Shown piece by piece: positions 26,201 through 37,513 of a stretch of DNA of 64,000 nt. Source of the stretch: Casuarina equisetifolia (Eukaryota > Streptophyta > Magnoliopsida > Fagales > Casuarinaceae); NCBI GenBank assembly GCA_028551475.1, contig CM052362.1, positions 19,388,021 through 19,452,020 on the forward strand. The letters run 5' to 3'. Made by a program: the position numbers and the translations under genes. The notes under the pieces are model-generated. The model did no database searches, was not told where the DNA came from, and saw only the letters and a program-made list of their open reading frames with translations. Each line of letters starts with the position of its first letter. Within the stretch, counting starts at the first letter, position 1.

Positions 26201-26769
26201 TGTTTACAAGGTGCTACTTCTCCGGGAATTCTAGCCAGATGTTGTTTGAACCTATTGATACCTCCACTAACTATTTTCTCACAATAATTACATTTCACCT
26301 TCTTCTTCCTCTCATCCTGAGCAACACCATGTTCCCACCCAGGGTCAACATACCCCAGTGAGCGAAGAGGAGTCAAGTTTGAAGCCAAGTTGGTATCACT
26401 AGCAAGATTCCTGTCAACCATCAACTGCTTTCCTTTGCTTCTATACCCAACTTGCACTTCCTCTTCATCATTGTTTGAGTGAAAATTGAAATTCACTTGT
26501 CGCACATCTTCAGACTGTCTTGCTTTCTTATTGGAACGGCATTCTTCCAAATTTTCTTTCATTCTGAAGCATACGTCTTCTGGAGCTTTGTTACAATAAG
26601 TCACTTCCCCAGAAATTCGAGCTAAATGTTGCTTCAACCGATATATTCCCCCACTAACTATTTTCCCACAGTAATTGCATTTAACCTTCTTCTTCTTCTC
26701 ATCTTGAGCAATTCCATGCTCCCATCCAGGGTCAACAATCCCACATGAACGGGCCATGAAATCAATCAT
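23237..26769 (-). CDS. BED zinc-finger, hAT-transposase-derived protein (At3g17450-like)
   Basis: This long gene is built from a hAT-family transposase but behaves like a host gene. Six exons, 25432-26769, 24651-25337, 24484-24567, 24324-24399, 23874-24187 and 23237-23449, total 2712 nt, or 903 residues with no internal stop. Two BED-type zinc fingers lie at about residues 13-75 and 140-205, with CNYC followed by GGI-RLKQHLAR or GGI-RFKQHLAR. A DUF659-like transposase core follows (ILADSWRDMRGRTLINFL), and near the end is a hAT dimerisation region with WWQQHGISCLELQRIAVR and CEHNWSIFDQ. The acidic C terminus ends DADIDFLDVDLSD. The usual VTDNA-type catalytic segment reads VITEDTPNYKAAG here, so transposition activity is doubtful. 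No inverted repeats or target duplication are visible. Its probable role is DNA binding or regulation; it could instead be an uncharacterised structural protein. A second start is possible at MARSCG (26757). Confidence 0.9.
24400..24483 (-). other. Apparent GC-AG intron in the hAT-like gene
   Basis: Read on the minus strand, the exon ends ATGCAG and the intron begins GCAACG, ending in AG before ATTTCTGATTATAA. Joining ASMQ to ISDYNSAKADFGTE is required by the reading frame. CAG|GC is the known context for rare GC donors. No nearby GT keeps the frame. Confidence 0.75.
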
Positions 26770-29418
26770 TCAGGTTCTTGTACTGTGGCCCATGTATATA
26801 TGTCTGGTTAGTCTGCTGCATCAGGCACAAAAATATATGTAAGGAAACCTATACCATTAGCTATAGAACATGATACACCTAAGCTTTTTCACACTTCAAA
26901 AGCCCTTCGTGTTTCATAAGTGCTTGCAAATCACCAGCAAACATAATTTTCTTAACTACAACAGCATGAGTTACACAAACAAGGAACTAATGCAAACATA
27001 ACAAAAAAGTGGGTAAAAGATACATGAGAGATGGATCAAAAGCGAGATTGTACTCATTTGTTTTGATGCAAGAGCAGTCACATAGGTCATCGATAAAAGA
27101 ATGGGTCATATAGGTCATCGATAAGAAAAATGATTTGAAATGATGCAAAAAGAAATGGGAGAGGTAAGCATAGAGAAACATCTAAAGGAGGTAGGCAGAT
27201 GATATATCTTTCTCAAACTTTACAACAGTAGACAGTTGTTGACGGTAGAATTTCTTTCAACTAGTCATGTGAAATCTACCCAAACAAGACAGAGACATTA
27301 TTATACATGAATCAAAACTTGGTCTTGATTGGGATCAAAATAAGGTCCAGATTCCATTAAAAATTCTTAAAATTTTACAAAGCATCTAAATTTAATTGTA
27401 TTGCTCAACTTGAGCATAAGTCATCTCACCTCAATTTCAATAGATCTGATCTGAGTGGGTTTTTAAGAGTACTTTCCCTTCTCCATTATTAGGTCTTGAA
27501 AATTCTTCATTGTGAGCAATTAGGTATATCAGTTAAATTACAATCATCAGCGGTTCCATGAGCCAAAAATTCTCTACAAGTAGTGCAAAATGTCTGCTGC
27601 ATGCGAACTTGAAAGAACAGCTGACCTGCCTACTCAGAGTTTCATCTTCAGATTTCTTGATTGAGTCCTTCAACCTAAAATGAACCAATTTAATGTAAGC
27701 GGGGGTTACAATAATAATTAAAAAAGGAATGAAAATCGTTTTAAAACATCAAACAGTGAATAATATTGATGAAATCAAGTTAGATTAACAACTGCAAAGA
27801 GTTAAAGCTATGATGAAGACATAATTAATCCCAGACACTTAAGAATGAAAATTAATTCATAAGTTTATCAGACCACATAATTGTTTTCATTTTTTAGGAT
27901 GACGAATCAGCCCATACCATGTTGCACAATCTATAGGTAGAAATCTGTTTAAAAAGGTAAGGTGGCGAGCACACAAAGACTTCTGAAATTGTGATTTGTA
28001 AAATATTGCATTTTAATAGAGTATGCTTGTGTCCTGATAAATTTCACCGGTTAACCAAATCATGAGTTTCATCTCCTGGGCAACAAGACGGTTCCTTCAA
28101 ATCCTTGGTTACTTTCGGTAAAACACATGCTTTACTAGTTAGTCTCCCGAGCAGCCCTCACTGCAGTATACAAATGTCCTATTTAGTAATCCACGTTTTC
28201 CTTAGTAGCTTAAAACAACAGATGCATGCTCAACAACCAACTCATACATCTAACTCTAGGCAAAACCTTTTTTTTCAGCTTTAAAAGAACCATTACGAGC
28301 AACCATGATAGGTTTGCTACTTCACCCTTCTTAAGAAGCCAATGGAACTCATCAACACTTGGGGATAAACACCAACCAACCCCACCAAAATCCAGCTACG
28401 AAACCAAAGAAGAAACTATGCTGTCCAATAGTAGATAACTACTACATGTAGAGGGAGACTCAACAACATTGATCTCATTGTTTGTTTCTGAGCATCCTTA
28501 AATGCATTACCAACAACCAAATTAGGTCTATAATTAGAAATCCCACAGAGTCAATGTTACCAACACTAGCCTATGCTAACACGAAAAAAAAAAAAGCAGC
28601 TCTGAATGACAATAGCGAAAAAGGAAAAAGAATTGATTCCATTTAAGGCTCTTAATATTTTCATAAAGAACAGAATTTCTACCTCTGAAATTAAAGGATC
28701 GCACCAAACTGCATACCCGCAAAAGGGTGTAGAATCAGAAAGTCGAACGTCGAACCAGTAATGGGTATTTAATAGTGCTTGATTATGCGAGAGAAAATGG
28801 AAAATATTCTGTAGAAAAATTGAAGTAAAGGGGCGGTTTTTGGTGGAAGAGGATCGGAAAATTTGGGCCAGAGGAAGAAGAACGAGCTGGCATGAGTTTC
28901 CGAATCGCGCGAGTCACGAGTCGCGAGTGGGTGAAAAGGTTCTAACTCGACCCGCCAGCATTTTTTGGGGTTTTTTGCCTAATTATTCGAATCTAACATT
29001 TTTATTTTATTTACAACCGCATTATTAATTACTAATCATTTAGAAAAACCCACGCGCCTTAATTGGCGAAGAGGAAGGTTTCTATGGGCTGCGTTTCCCA
29101 CGCTCCCCTAAACGTGGTGGTTTCTTCTGGCTCAGACTTTTTATTTTTATATTTATTCCGAAGACCCCTCAAGAAAATCAATAAATAATACAGAAGCGAC
29201 CAACAAGGTGAGTTGGCTCGGTGAGTTGTAGCAACACCCAATTTGATAGACTCTGCCTGGACAGGCAAGTTTTATTGCAGGTCCCATAATGTTCTGCTTC
29301 ATGCGATCTTTGGTTTGGGAAATGGGAAAACGACATTCCAACGGCTGGTTTAAGGAAAATCGACATGGGTTCTGTTCAAGGTACAAAATCAAACGTACAA
29401 ATGAGGGAACCACACTGG
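26770..29418. other. 5' region of the hAT-like gene and PPR 3' flank
   Basis: About 2.6 kb without a recognised coding gene. It should contain the 5' UTR and upstream introns of the hAT-like gene, with promoter near 28700-28950, where the DNA is richer in G+C. An exon-like segment flanked by splice signals lies at 27626-27674 on the minus strand. Two adjacent copies of a short ATRGGTCATCGATAA motif occur at about 27084-27124. Confidence 0.5.
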
Positions 29419-31311
29419 TTACCAGTAATCTTTACAAGAACACTCCCCCATTCTGAAATGGTGGAAGCGATTTCTGTCCCTGACAATTATTTCGCGGTCG
29501 TAGACCTTTGAAATGAGCTTGGTGGCAAGGTGACAATCTTTACAGACTCGCAGGTTCTTTGAGATACGAAGAGTTTGTCCCGGTTTTGTCTTCAACAGGC
29601 CAAACGCAATGGCTAGTTTTTCACTGTGGTGGGACAAGGAGTTTTCCTTGTGCTCGTCCTCCTCGTCTTCCTCAAGATCAGAATAATGCAGTGCTCCGTC
29701 TGTGTCTGGTACATAGCCGATGGATTTTATGCGTTCTAACATCTCCTCAACTTTGGCATTAATCTCTGCAGCTTGGGGATGAGCCATTCCCCCAGCAATG
29801 AATTTCTCGAGGACACCCTCCAATTCAATCACTGAAAAACCAGGAACCTTCTTCACTCTCCTGTCATTCATTAGTTTCCTCACATTAGCCGCATCTTCCC
29901 ATCTGCCAGCTTTGGCAAACAAATTGGCTAATAACACATAGCGCCCGCTGTTGTGAGGCTCTAGTTCAATCACTCTCCTTCCTATTTGCTCCCCCAACTC
30001 GATGTTTCCGTGGATTTTACAAGCTCCAAGGAGAGCACCCAATACACCAGCATCAGGGCTCATTGGCATGTCATTGATAAGCTTTCTTGCTTCCTCTAGC
30101 ATTCCAGCTCTTCCAAAAAGATCAACCATGCATCCGAAATGTTCTACTTTGGGTTGAATACCATGGACTTCAGCCATGTGACGGAAGTAATAACGCCCCT
30201 CTTCTACTAACCCTGAATGAGCACATGCACTGAGGAGATTCACAAAAGTGATCCCATCCGGAGCTACCATCTCACTCTCCATCTGCTTAAAGAGCTGAAT
30301 GGCCGCCTCTCCTTTACCATGTATTGCCAGACCCCCAATCATGCAATTCCATGAAGATATACCTTTATGGGTCAACCCATTGAAAACTTCAAAAGCCTTT
30401 TCCAAGCAACCACATTTACAATACATGTCAATAATGGTCGTTGCTAGCTTTGAGTCCAATTCAATCCCACTCTTCTCAATCCACGCATGTATCCACTTCC
30501 CCTGCTCTAAATCTCCTAATCCTATACAAGCAGACAACATACTAGCCGCCACAAACCTATTCATCGTAACCTTTTCCGCCTGCATCCTATTAAACAAAGT
30601 AAATGCCTCATGAAAACGATTGCTCTGGACATAGGCCGCCATAATGGCATTCCAAGAAACAACATTCCTCTCTGGCATCTGCTCAAAAACCTCAAAGGCC
30701 TCATCAACAAATCCCCACTGCGAGTACCCAGTAATCAAACTGGTCCACGACACAACATCCCGCACAAGCATCTTATCAAAGACCCTCCTAGCTTCGTCCA
30801 AATACTGAAAATTCACGTACATATATATCAAACCGTTTTGAGAAAAAGCATCTGCTTCAAAACCGAATTTTACAAGATGGGCATGGACTTGTTTTCCTTC
30901 ATCAATAGCAGTGTCATCGCTACAAGCTCTTATAGCTGAAGGGAAGGTATACCTATTGGGTGCAACATAGTCTTGCAACATCCGTAAGTACAAAAGAATG
31001 CAACTTCTGGGTCGTTGGTGTTGCAAGTAACCTCTCATTATGGTGTTGTAAATGAATGCATCTGGGTGGGGAATTGTATCGAAAACCTGGAGGGCATAAT
31101 CCAGATTACCATATTCGGATATCGCACAGAACTTGATGACTCGGCCCATGGCATCATTGTCGGCAGAGAGGCCGAGTCGAATAAGTTGGGAATGATACTG
31201 CTTGAGCTCAGCCATGGTTGAGCATTGATCGAGGGCATGCGACTGTGAAAGGTAAGAACTGGCGGAGGTTACATATAGCGGAGAGGCTTGAAGGAGCTGG
31301 AGTGTGGTCAT
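29419..31311 (-). CDS. PLS-class pentatricopeptide repeat protein with DYW domain
   Basis: This is an intronless 630-residue protein of the organellar RNA-editing PPR family. A short N-terminal region is followed by PPR repeats from about residue 75 to 430 (for example DVVSWTSLITGYSQWGFVDE and NVVSWNAIMAAYVQSNRFHE), then E-type motifs (about 430-530) with a PG box (KKVPGFSVIELEG). The C-terminal DYW cytidine-deaminase domain shows the HxE zinc site (H562, E564), CKDCH (590-594), the second zinc set including H618, C624 and C626, and the exact terminal triplet DYW at 628-630. All catalytic residues are intact, so C-to-U editing in mitochondria or plastids is likely; the target site cannot be read from sequence. 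The acidic run DLEEDEEDEH inside the DYW domain is unusual but not disruptive. It resembles the At5g66520-type group. Confidence 0.95.
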   Translation of the reverse strand: MTTLQLLQASPLYVTSASSYLSQSHALDQCSTMAELKQYHSQLIRLGLSADNDAMGRVIKFCAISEYGNLDYALQVFDTIPHPDAFIYNTIMRGYLQHQRPRSCILLYLRMLQDYVAPNRYTFPSAIRACSDDTAIDEGKQVHAHLVKFGFEADAFSQNGLIYMYVNFQYLDEARRVFDKMLVRDVVSWTSLITGYSQWGFVDEAFEVFEQMPERNVVSWNAIMAAYVQSNRFHEAFTLFNRMQAEKVTMNRFVAASMLSACIGLGDLEQGKWIHAWIEKSGIELDSKLATTIIDMYCKCGCLEKAFEVFNGLTHKGISSWNCMIGGLAIHGKGEAAIQLFKQMESEMVAPDGITFVNLLSACAHSGLVEEGRYYFRHMAEVHGIQPKVEHFGCMVDLFGRAGMLEEARKLINDMPMSPDAGVLGALLGACKIHGNIELGEQIGRRVIELEPHNSGRYVLLANLFAKAGRWEDAANVRKLMNDRRVKKVPGFSVIELEGVLEKFIAGGMAHPQAAEINAKVEEMLERIKSIGYVPDTDGALHYSDLEEDEEDEHKENSLSHHSEKLAIAFGLLKTKPGQTLRISKNLRVCKDCHLATKLISKVYDREIIVRDRNRFHHFRMGECSCKDYW

Positions 31312-32142
31312 TTTTTATCCAAGGCTTGCCTCAACGTATGTTCTGGTTCCTTATCATCTGGTTCCTATGGCGACAATTTAACTTAGGATTATAAAAGAAA
31401 ACGACTGCCGTTTTCATCCATTCCATAATACGACTACCGTTTTGCACCTTTCAGAGGGGCAATGAATACAAGGGCACCTTGCAGCCCTGGTAATCCAAAA
31501 ATGCAGAATTTTTCCCTAGTAGAAACGCCATCCTCTAATTCAAGAGTCAATCTCACTTGAATCAATCATTTCTTTTTAACACGAATATACCATGTATTTA
31601 GTGTCAAATTTAAAATTGAGAGATCTCACATAACACGTACTCTCAATTAAGAGATTTCGTGCAGCATTTATTACCAAGTAAAGGAATCAATCATTTCTTT
31701 TTAACACACATAACTACGCAAACATCTCGGATCAAACTTAGAATTAAGAGATTTCCTACAACATCTACTCCTAATTAAGAGATCTCTTGCAGCACTTCTT
31801 CCCAAATAAGCCGGACGCTTATAAACATGATCACATGAATTATCTTTCAATTTAAAAGATGCTAGAAACTTGAACCCAAAATCTATCTTTCAAGCCAATT
31901 CATGTAAGCTGAAAATTAAGAACAAACCAATCGGTGGACAAATAGAGTAACAGATGGAAATTCCGATTAACTGAGAGATCGAAGATGGAGTAGGAAGCAT
32001 CCGTGAATCTACACAAGAAACTAATATATATACGTAATCCCTACACTACAAGACTTTCTGGGAGTTCTATTATGGTAGAACTTTTTACAGACACAGTGAC
32101 AACTCGGAGAAAAGACTCGGTCCCAACCTTTTTGATCTTCTC
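31312..32142. other. Intergenic region between PPR and PHD-like genes
   Basis: The first 200 bases form the PPR gene promoter and 5' UTR. The remainder holds a 125-bp tandem duplication (listed separately) and the 3' UTR of the PHD-like gene. Confidence 0.5.
31561..31810. repeat. Imperfect tandem repeat, two units of about 125 bp
   Basis: Unit 1 starts at 31561 and unit 2 at 31686, both opening ATCAATCATTTCTTTTTAAC. Each contains a TTAAGAGAT element followed by a GCAGCA-type segment (AATTAAGAGATTTCGTGCAG in unit 1, AATTAAGAGATCTCTTGCAG in unit 2). The central parts have diverged. There is no coding potential. Confidence 0.7.
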
Positions 32143-32823
32143 TCAGTCCTTACCGGCATCTGGGCTCCGTTGCGTGGCGGCGGCGGCGGCTGCAATGGCG
32201 CAAAGAGGAAGCAAGCCATGGGTTGGGCTCTTGCCTCCTTCAACGCCATTCTCGGATAGGCGGAGGGAATTCTTGGAGGAATCGGGCTCAATCTTGTTAC
32301 TGTTTTTATGACTTTCTTTGGGCACTAGGAGAGAAGACAGGCTGTCTAAAACTTCCCTTGCTTTCTTCCTGGCAAAGGCGGCCTCCATCACGCGGTGGTC
32401 GGCCTCGGACCAGGCGGCAGCTGCGGCCTTGTGGATAGACGTAGAGGCGATCCGCGCGGCGGCCAGGAGCGCCTTGGCCAAGTTGAGGTCGATGGCTCGT
32501 TTGGTATGGTCAAAGAAAGCGAAGCTAGGGTTAGAGCAGGGAGGGCAGAGGAAGGAGGGAGACAGAACGCCGTCGTTCAGGCGTATGGCACAAGAGCGGT
32601 GGGCGATGGAAGGACACTTGAGGCAGATGCGGCGATCGGAGGGCGGGGGCGGCGGGGACGAATCCTTGTCGAACACGACCAAACAGAGAGGGCAAAAGAA
32701 CGAAGGATAGTTCTTCAAAACGCAATCGGTGCACATCCGGCGGTAGCTGCCGCGGAGACAAACGGTGTGGAGCACCCACTTCCCCGACGACGCGCATCCT
32801 CCGCACTCTCCTCCCGCTTGCAT
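32143..32823 (-). CDS. Cysteine-rich PHD/RING-like zinc-binding protein (At3g17460-like)
   Basis: A single-exon 226-residue protein with a zinc-binding N terminus: CGGC, CTDC and CPLC pairs, then CLKCPSIAHRSC (a C-x2-C-x4-H-x2-C pattern) and CPPC near residue 95. This is a PHD/FYVE-like cross-brace arrangement, probably reading histone tails or binding protein. The C-terminal half is helical and alanine-rich with FARKKAREVLDSLSSLL, a likely coiled coil, then a low-complexity tail ending in a short alanine run. The coding strand is much richer in G+C than the flanks, which also makes long shadow frames on the other strand; those lack cysteine patterning. The gene sits between the hAT-like and L3 genes as in Arabidopsis, supporting the assignment. 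Function is otherwise unknown. Confidence 0.85.
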   Translation of the reverse strand: MQAGGECGGCASSGKWVLHTVCLRGSYRRMCTDCVLKNYPSFFCPLCLVVFDKDSSPPPPPSDRRICLKCPSIAHRSCAIRLNDGVLSPSFLCPPCSNPSFAFFDHTKRAIDLNLAKALLAAARIASTSIHKAAAAAWSEADHRVMEAAFARKKAREVLDSLSSLLVPKESHKNSNKIEPDSSKNSLRLSENGVEGGKSPTHGLLPLCAIAAAAAATQRSPDAGKD

Positions 32824-34452
32824 TCCTGCGTTGTGCTCCCAACGGTAACCCTAGCACCCGGATCTTTTAGGGTTTTCGTTGTAATTTTGGTGGGAGACGT
32901 TGCGCTCCCACTTGTGAAGACCACAAATTTTGGGCACGTGCGACCTCCTCTCATGCACATATATAGAAACACAATCACTTCTTGTTAGGTTTGAAGTAAA
33001 TTAATAATAACAAATATATAAACTATTATATTCACGTTGTTGGCAATTTATAGTATCTTCTAATCCTATCCAGTTAAGGTTTTTTTTGGTGTCGGTATAA
33101 AAGAAAATATTATAAGAAAACTTAGGGATGAAGATATATAAGATTGTATGAGAGTTAAGTAAAACACAATATGTGAGACAAAACAAAAAAAGAAAGTGTT
33201 TGATTTACACTATAATTCTCCTTATTATAGTTAAAAATTGCTTCTTATGCCATAAACATAAGAATTGTCCCAAACTTTGTAATTTTTATTTTTTATTTTT
33301 TTACTAATATTCTTTTTATATATATGATGAGATCCTAAGAGATTTCTTAAGCTTAAAAATCACAAGGTTTTTTTTTAACAAACTAGTATAATAAAGACAA
33401 ATATGTAAACCATCACGTGTCATATTGTGAATAATTTGTATGTTTTCTTAATTTAAATTCTATATGATTAGATTGGTTAGCTAACACTAATACACAATGT
33501 GTCTTAATTTTGGGTTAAATAAGACCTAAAAGATTTTGAGTATAATAGCTTAGAGAACACAAACAAAGATAGTTAACATGAAAGATGTAATCTTAGAGAT
33601 TAATGCCATATGTAAACTAATGCTTAAAAAATATTAGGCACATTTCTAAAATTTATTTTAATTTAATTTATACTAACATCTTTGATAATGAAGGATATGA
33701 ATACTTCCAATAGAAATATAAAAATGTTAAATTCATCTAATTTTCAAACTTAAAAACCATGAATGAAAGATTATCTAATCACAACATAAACATGATAATT
33801 TACATATCTACATTTACTAATTTATTCCAAACCTAACACTTCTTCATTTGCCATTGACTCATCCAAATTGTTCTCCGAGCCATTTCGCAAATCTTTGTGA
33901 TAAAAACCATTCTATCCATTAGAAGTCAACCAGCTCCAAGTGTTCAATGATCGGATCGAACAACACAAAAAAGAAAGACAAACTGCACCAACCGATGCTT
34001 TAAAGACAGATTAATGTCGAAAGCTCTGACCCAATAATCGGTTGTACTTGAGAGCTTACTCCTAAGCCAAGAAACCTTGCAATTAGAGAAATTGAACGAG
34101 CAACAACTAAATATCATCTTGGGCGACAAATCTATTGGTGCTTCTAACTGAAAAGCCAAAATTCCAAGTTTACTGATATTATTTTAAAAAAAAAAAATGG
34201 GAAGAGAAATGGTCCGATGTGAGAGAACGGTCAGCCACTACCAATCTCAGAGGTTGAATGGGAACAAAAAAAATTACATGCCTTGCAGCTGCACTCATCT
34301 CATCTAAGAAACGTAACTTCAACATCAAATTCGTTGGGTGCTTCTTAGAAGGCAAACCCGCAAACCCACTATGCAATCCGTATACACTGACAGCAAGGTA
34401 ATAGTCATGGAAGGCAGCAACCAGGTCTCATATTTATTAAGTCTGCTCTTGA
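32824..34452. other. A+T-rich spacer between PHD-like gene and L3
   Basis: The first 150 bases are the PHD-like gene promoter. The stretch 33000-33850 is strongly A+T rich with no coding sign. The stretch 33850-34450 is more balanced and includes the L3 3' UTR. Short minus-strand frames there (for example 33944-34159) were not recognised. Confidence 0.5.
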
Positions 34453-37277
34453 TTAATCTGCCACCATAAACGGATCTACTTCCCCAAGATCAGCGACCAG
34501 TGGTTCCAGCTCTGATGGGTCCTCGTCTTCCGGTGCAAAGAACGTAGGAAACGGAAGCAATGAAATATCAGGTTTCTTGTAGACGGCATCTTTTATGAAC
34601 ACAAAGTTCCCTTCGGCACCAGGGACCTGCAAGATTGGCAGAGTTAACAACTTCTGGTTGAATTCCAGCTTGAACAATCCAGCAAAAGACTCCAAAAAAG
34701 GTTCTAAAACTCCTATTCATGATCACATGGAACAACAAATTTGTAAATCCAATCCTAAGCATCCTCGAAGACTAATACTGAGTATGCAGTTTTTTCCCTC
34801 ATGGCTCAAGGACACTTCCTAGTATAATTAAACACAAATCAAGAGAGTCTTGAACTAGTCAAACCAATCTGTAGTATATATTTGGACCATCTATGTTCAA
34901 GCTTTTTTTTAGGTACAGACAACCAATGAATCTTTAACTCATAAGCTCATTCTCCACCTTGATCTTATGGATGGAGGATGTAGATTTGAGTAAAAAGGTC
35001 ATTGGAAGAACTGTGCGCAAGCACTTCAAAGGGGCAGGTAAGACCTCCTTCTCTAGTTAGATTTAAAGCAGTAAAGCTTAACAAATAAACTGAGTAAGAG
35101 AATCATACTTGGCCTCTCACCCACATAAGATTCCTTGCCGGGTCAATTTTGTAGACCCATACATTTTTGACTGTTCTCTGTTTCCCACCCATGCGCCCAG
35201 GCATCTTTTTGCCTTTAAATACCTGTCCAAGAAAAACTTGATTTTGAAAAATGGAATCCAAGGGCAGTTGCAAAATAAATGTTCTACTATATTTAATGCA
35301 ACATGATCCCCGCATTGATATATGTTTTAGAGAAAGATATGTTTGGACAGAAAGCGGATAAAAGGAAAACAAAAAATTAAAATTGCTAATGTTGAAGCAC
35401 GCAAAGTAGTATTCACATAAATGCAGTTCCAGGCGAAGTATCCCGGTCACATCTTACTAAGGTCCTGTAAATGTGGTCCAGGACCCAAGTTTCACACAGT
35501 ATGTTTTAAGTTCCACCAGCTTCAGAATGGCAACACATCTGTTCCTAAGAATGAGTGCTAGCCTTCACCACATAGAAAAATTTAACAAAATTCACCTTTC
35601 CAATGTCTATTTCTTCAGTTAGAGATCTACCTTGAAAATTTCTCAACATTTTCAGAAGCAGTATAAAAAGGGGAACATGAAAATGAAACCAAGATGGAGA
35701 GCTTATTCCAGGAGTAATCGATGAACCAAATTTATAATTGTGATTTGACTGATAAAACACAGCTTTCCGTGCAGATCCTATTCATGCTTTCTTGTCAACC
35801 AAAATAATCTTGTTCACTTGAGTGCCAACAACAATCAAGAGGTTTGATCTTGACGTGTTCTCACTTGGGAATAAAAGAACCTAGTTAATCTATGACGAGT
35901 GTTATCAAATGTCAGAAAAAATAGATCATCCAAAAAGTATAAGGAAGACATATCTACCTTTCCAGGAGCATCCCTCTGGCCTGTAGAACCAGGGGTTCGA
36001 TGTGACAATGACGCTCCATGAGATGCTGGCATTCCTCCAAAACCATGCCTTTTCATCACACCCTAGACAAATAATAGATATGATTATTGATTTCACAGAT
36101 GAAACACACTTCTTTCAGGGGATCAAAAAGAGCTTTGAAGATAAAGGTTTGAAATTCATGATATCTCTCATCCTCAACTCCTCACCGAGAGAACTAAGCA
36201 AACAATGCATGTCATTGGTGGTGTCACAAAGAATTAGCATGTTCTCTCAATATATGCAACGGGTTCATTTGTTCCCAAAATAACCTATGCACCCAACCAC
36301 CACCCAAGGTTTCAAAGGGCAAAAGGAATAGGCAACACTCAAAAATGACAAGTAGATGATATGGTGAGCTTAAAATCAAATTAATTCACCTGGAAACCTT
36401 TCCCTCTTGTGATTCCTGTGACATCAACATACTGTCCAGGCACAAAATGCCGAACACCAAGGGATGTACCCAAAGGAAGAAGTGCATCTTCGGTCACTGG
36501 AAACTCCCTCAGTTTCCTTTTCAGTGGAACACCTTGCGCCCTAAAATGACCCACTTCAGGCTTCGTCAAATGTTTTTCCTTCTTCTGCCCGCACCCAATC
36601 TAACTAACACAGAAAAGGAATACCACCACCCCAGAGTTATATATATTCACAACAACAAAAGTTATCAGATGGAATAAGCTTAACTCACAAATCTCAGTTC
36701 GCTTGCTAAGAGATTGAAAAACAGAAAATATGTATGAATCTTAAAAAATTTATGTTCGGTTTAATAAAAAGAAACTCTTTTCTTTATTTGAGTGAAGTCC
36801 GAAAGGACCAATACAAAATGAGTGAAGATTTAGCTCGTGCTTAAGGAAGAAAAAGAACTAACACTAAAAATGATATAATTGCAGCTAATTAAGAACATAA
36901 ATGGTGAAGTTGGGAGGTCTGAGATTGGGCACCTGTAGGGCAGTAATGCCTTCCTTTTCAAGGGTCTTGACCTGGGAAACGATATTGTCGTCGACCCAGA
37001 GCACGGTAATGGGAACCCTAGCACCCCATTTGTCCCAGAGAGCGCTCATTCCACACTTGACGGCTATCAACCCTGTCCGCTTGGAGTTTGGGGTCATGAC
37101 CTGATTCTGCTGCTCATGGCTGCTGTCTTCCGACGGCCCATCTACCAACGCATCGGCGGTTCCGAATCTCCTCAAGAAAAAGAACAATTGGTACGGTGCT
37201 GTAGTTGTTGTAGCTCTCGTTTGATTGCTCGTGAGGATTCGAAGACGAGAAACCAGGCCTCTGGATAAGGCCGACAT
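34453..37277 (-). CDS. RPL3P: Organellar (bacterial-type) 50S ribosomal protein L3
   Basis: Ribosomal protein uL3 of the bacterial type, made in the nucleus and imported into an organelle, where it shapes the peptidyl-transferase region of the large subunit. Five exons, 36933-37277, 36390-36599, 35958-36062, 35109-35222 and 34453-34626, all in phase 0, give 315 residues. An arginine-rich N-terminal presequence ([18 protein letters not shown]) comes before the mature start [18 protein letters not shown]. The uL3 signature follows as [20 protein letters not shown], then [16 protein letters not shown]. The tail [21 protein letters not shown] is an acidic plant extension. Mitochondrial versus plastid location is uncertain; the presequence looks mitochondrial, while the Arabidopsis neighbour gene is annotated as RPL3P, as I recall. 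The start is the first in-frame ATG. It is head to head with CRSH. Confidence 0.95.
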
Positions 37278-37513
37278 GGTCTCACACGATGCCCGAACCG
37301 GCGTCGCTCTGGCGGTGGTCTCAGACAAGTGAGAGAGAAGAAAGAAACAGCGACCAGGGGGCTAAGGAGGGTTTATACAGTGGCAACACTGGAGTTGTAT
37401 GGAATGATGAGGGGTATTATAGGTATTTAACGAAATGATTAAATTAAATCCAGAATTAGAGGAAGAGGTGCTAGACTTCACTCGCTCTCTCCACCTCTCA
37501 ATCGGTTCCTCCG
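37278..37513. promoter_or_regulatory. Shared bidirectional promoter of L3 and CRSH
   Basis: Only 236 bases separate the two start codons, which read away from each other. Both promoters and both 5' UTRs must fit in this space or overlap the genes. No clear TATA box is seen facing either gene, as is common for housekeeping divergent pairs. Confidence 0.7.

Noticed and set aside
23237..26769. Active hAT transposon
   Set aside because: No terminal inverted repeats or 8-bp flanking duplication seen, six exons, and a syntenic position; better explained as a domesticated gene.
32223..32988. Long plus-strand open frames (up to 197 codons) opposite the PHD-like gene
   Set aside because: They are shadows of a G+C-rich coding strand; only the minus-strand frame shows ordered cysteine pairs and synteny.
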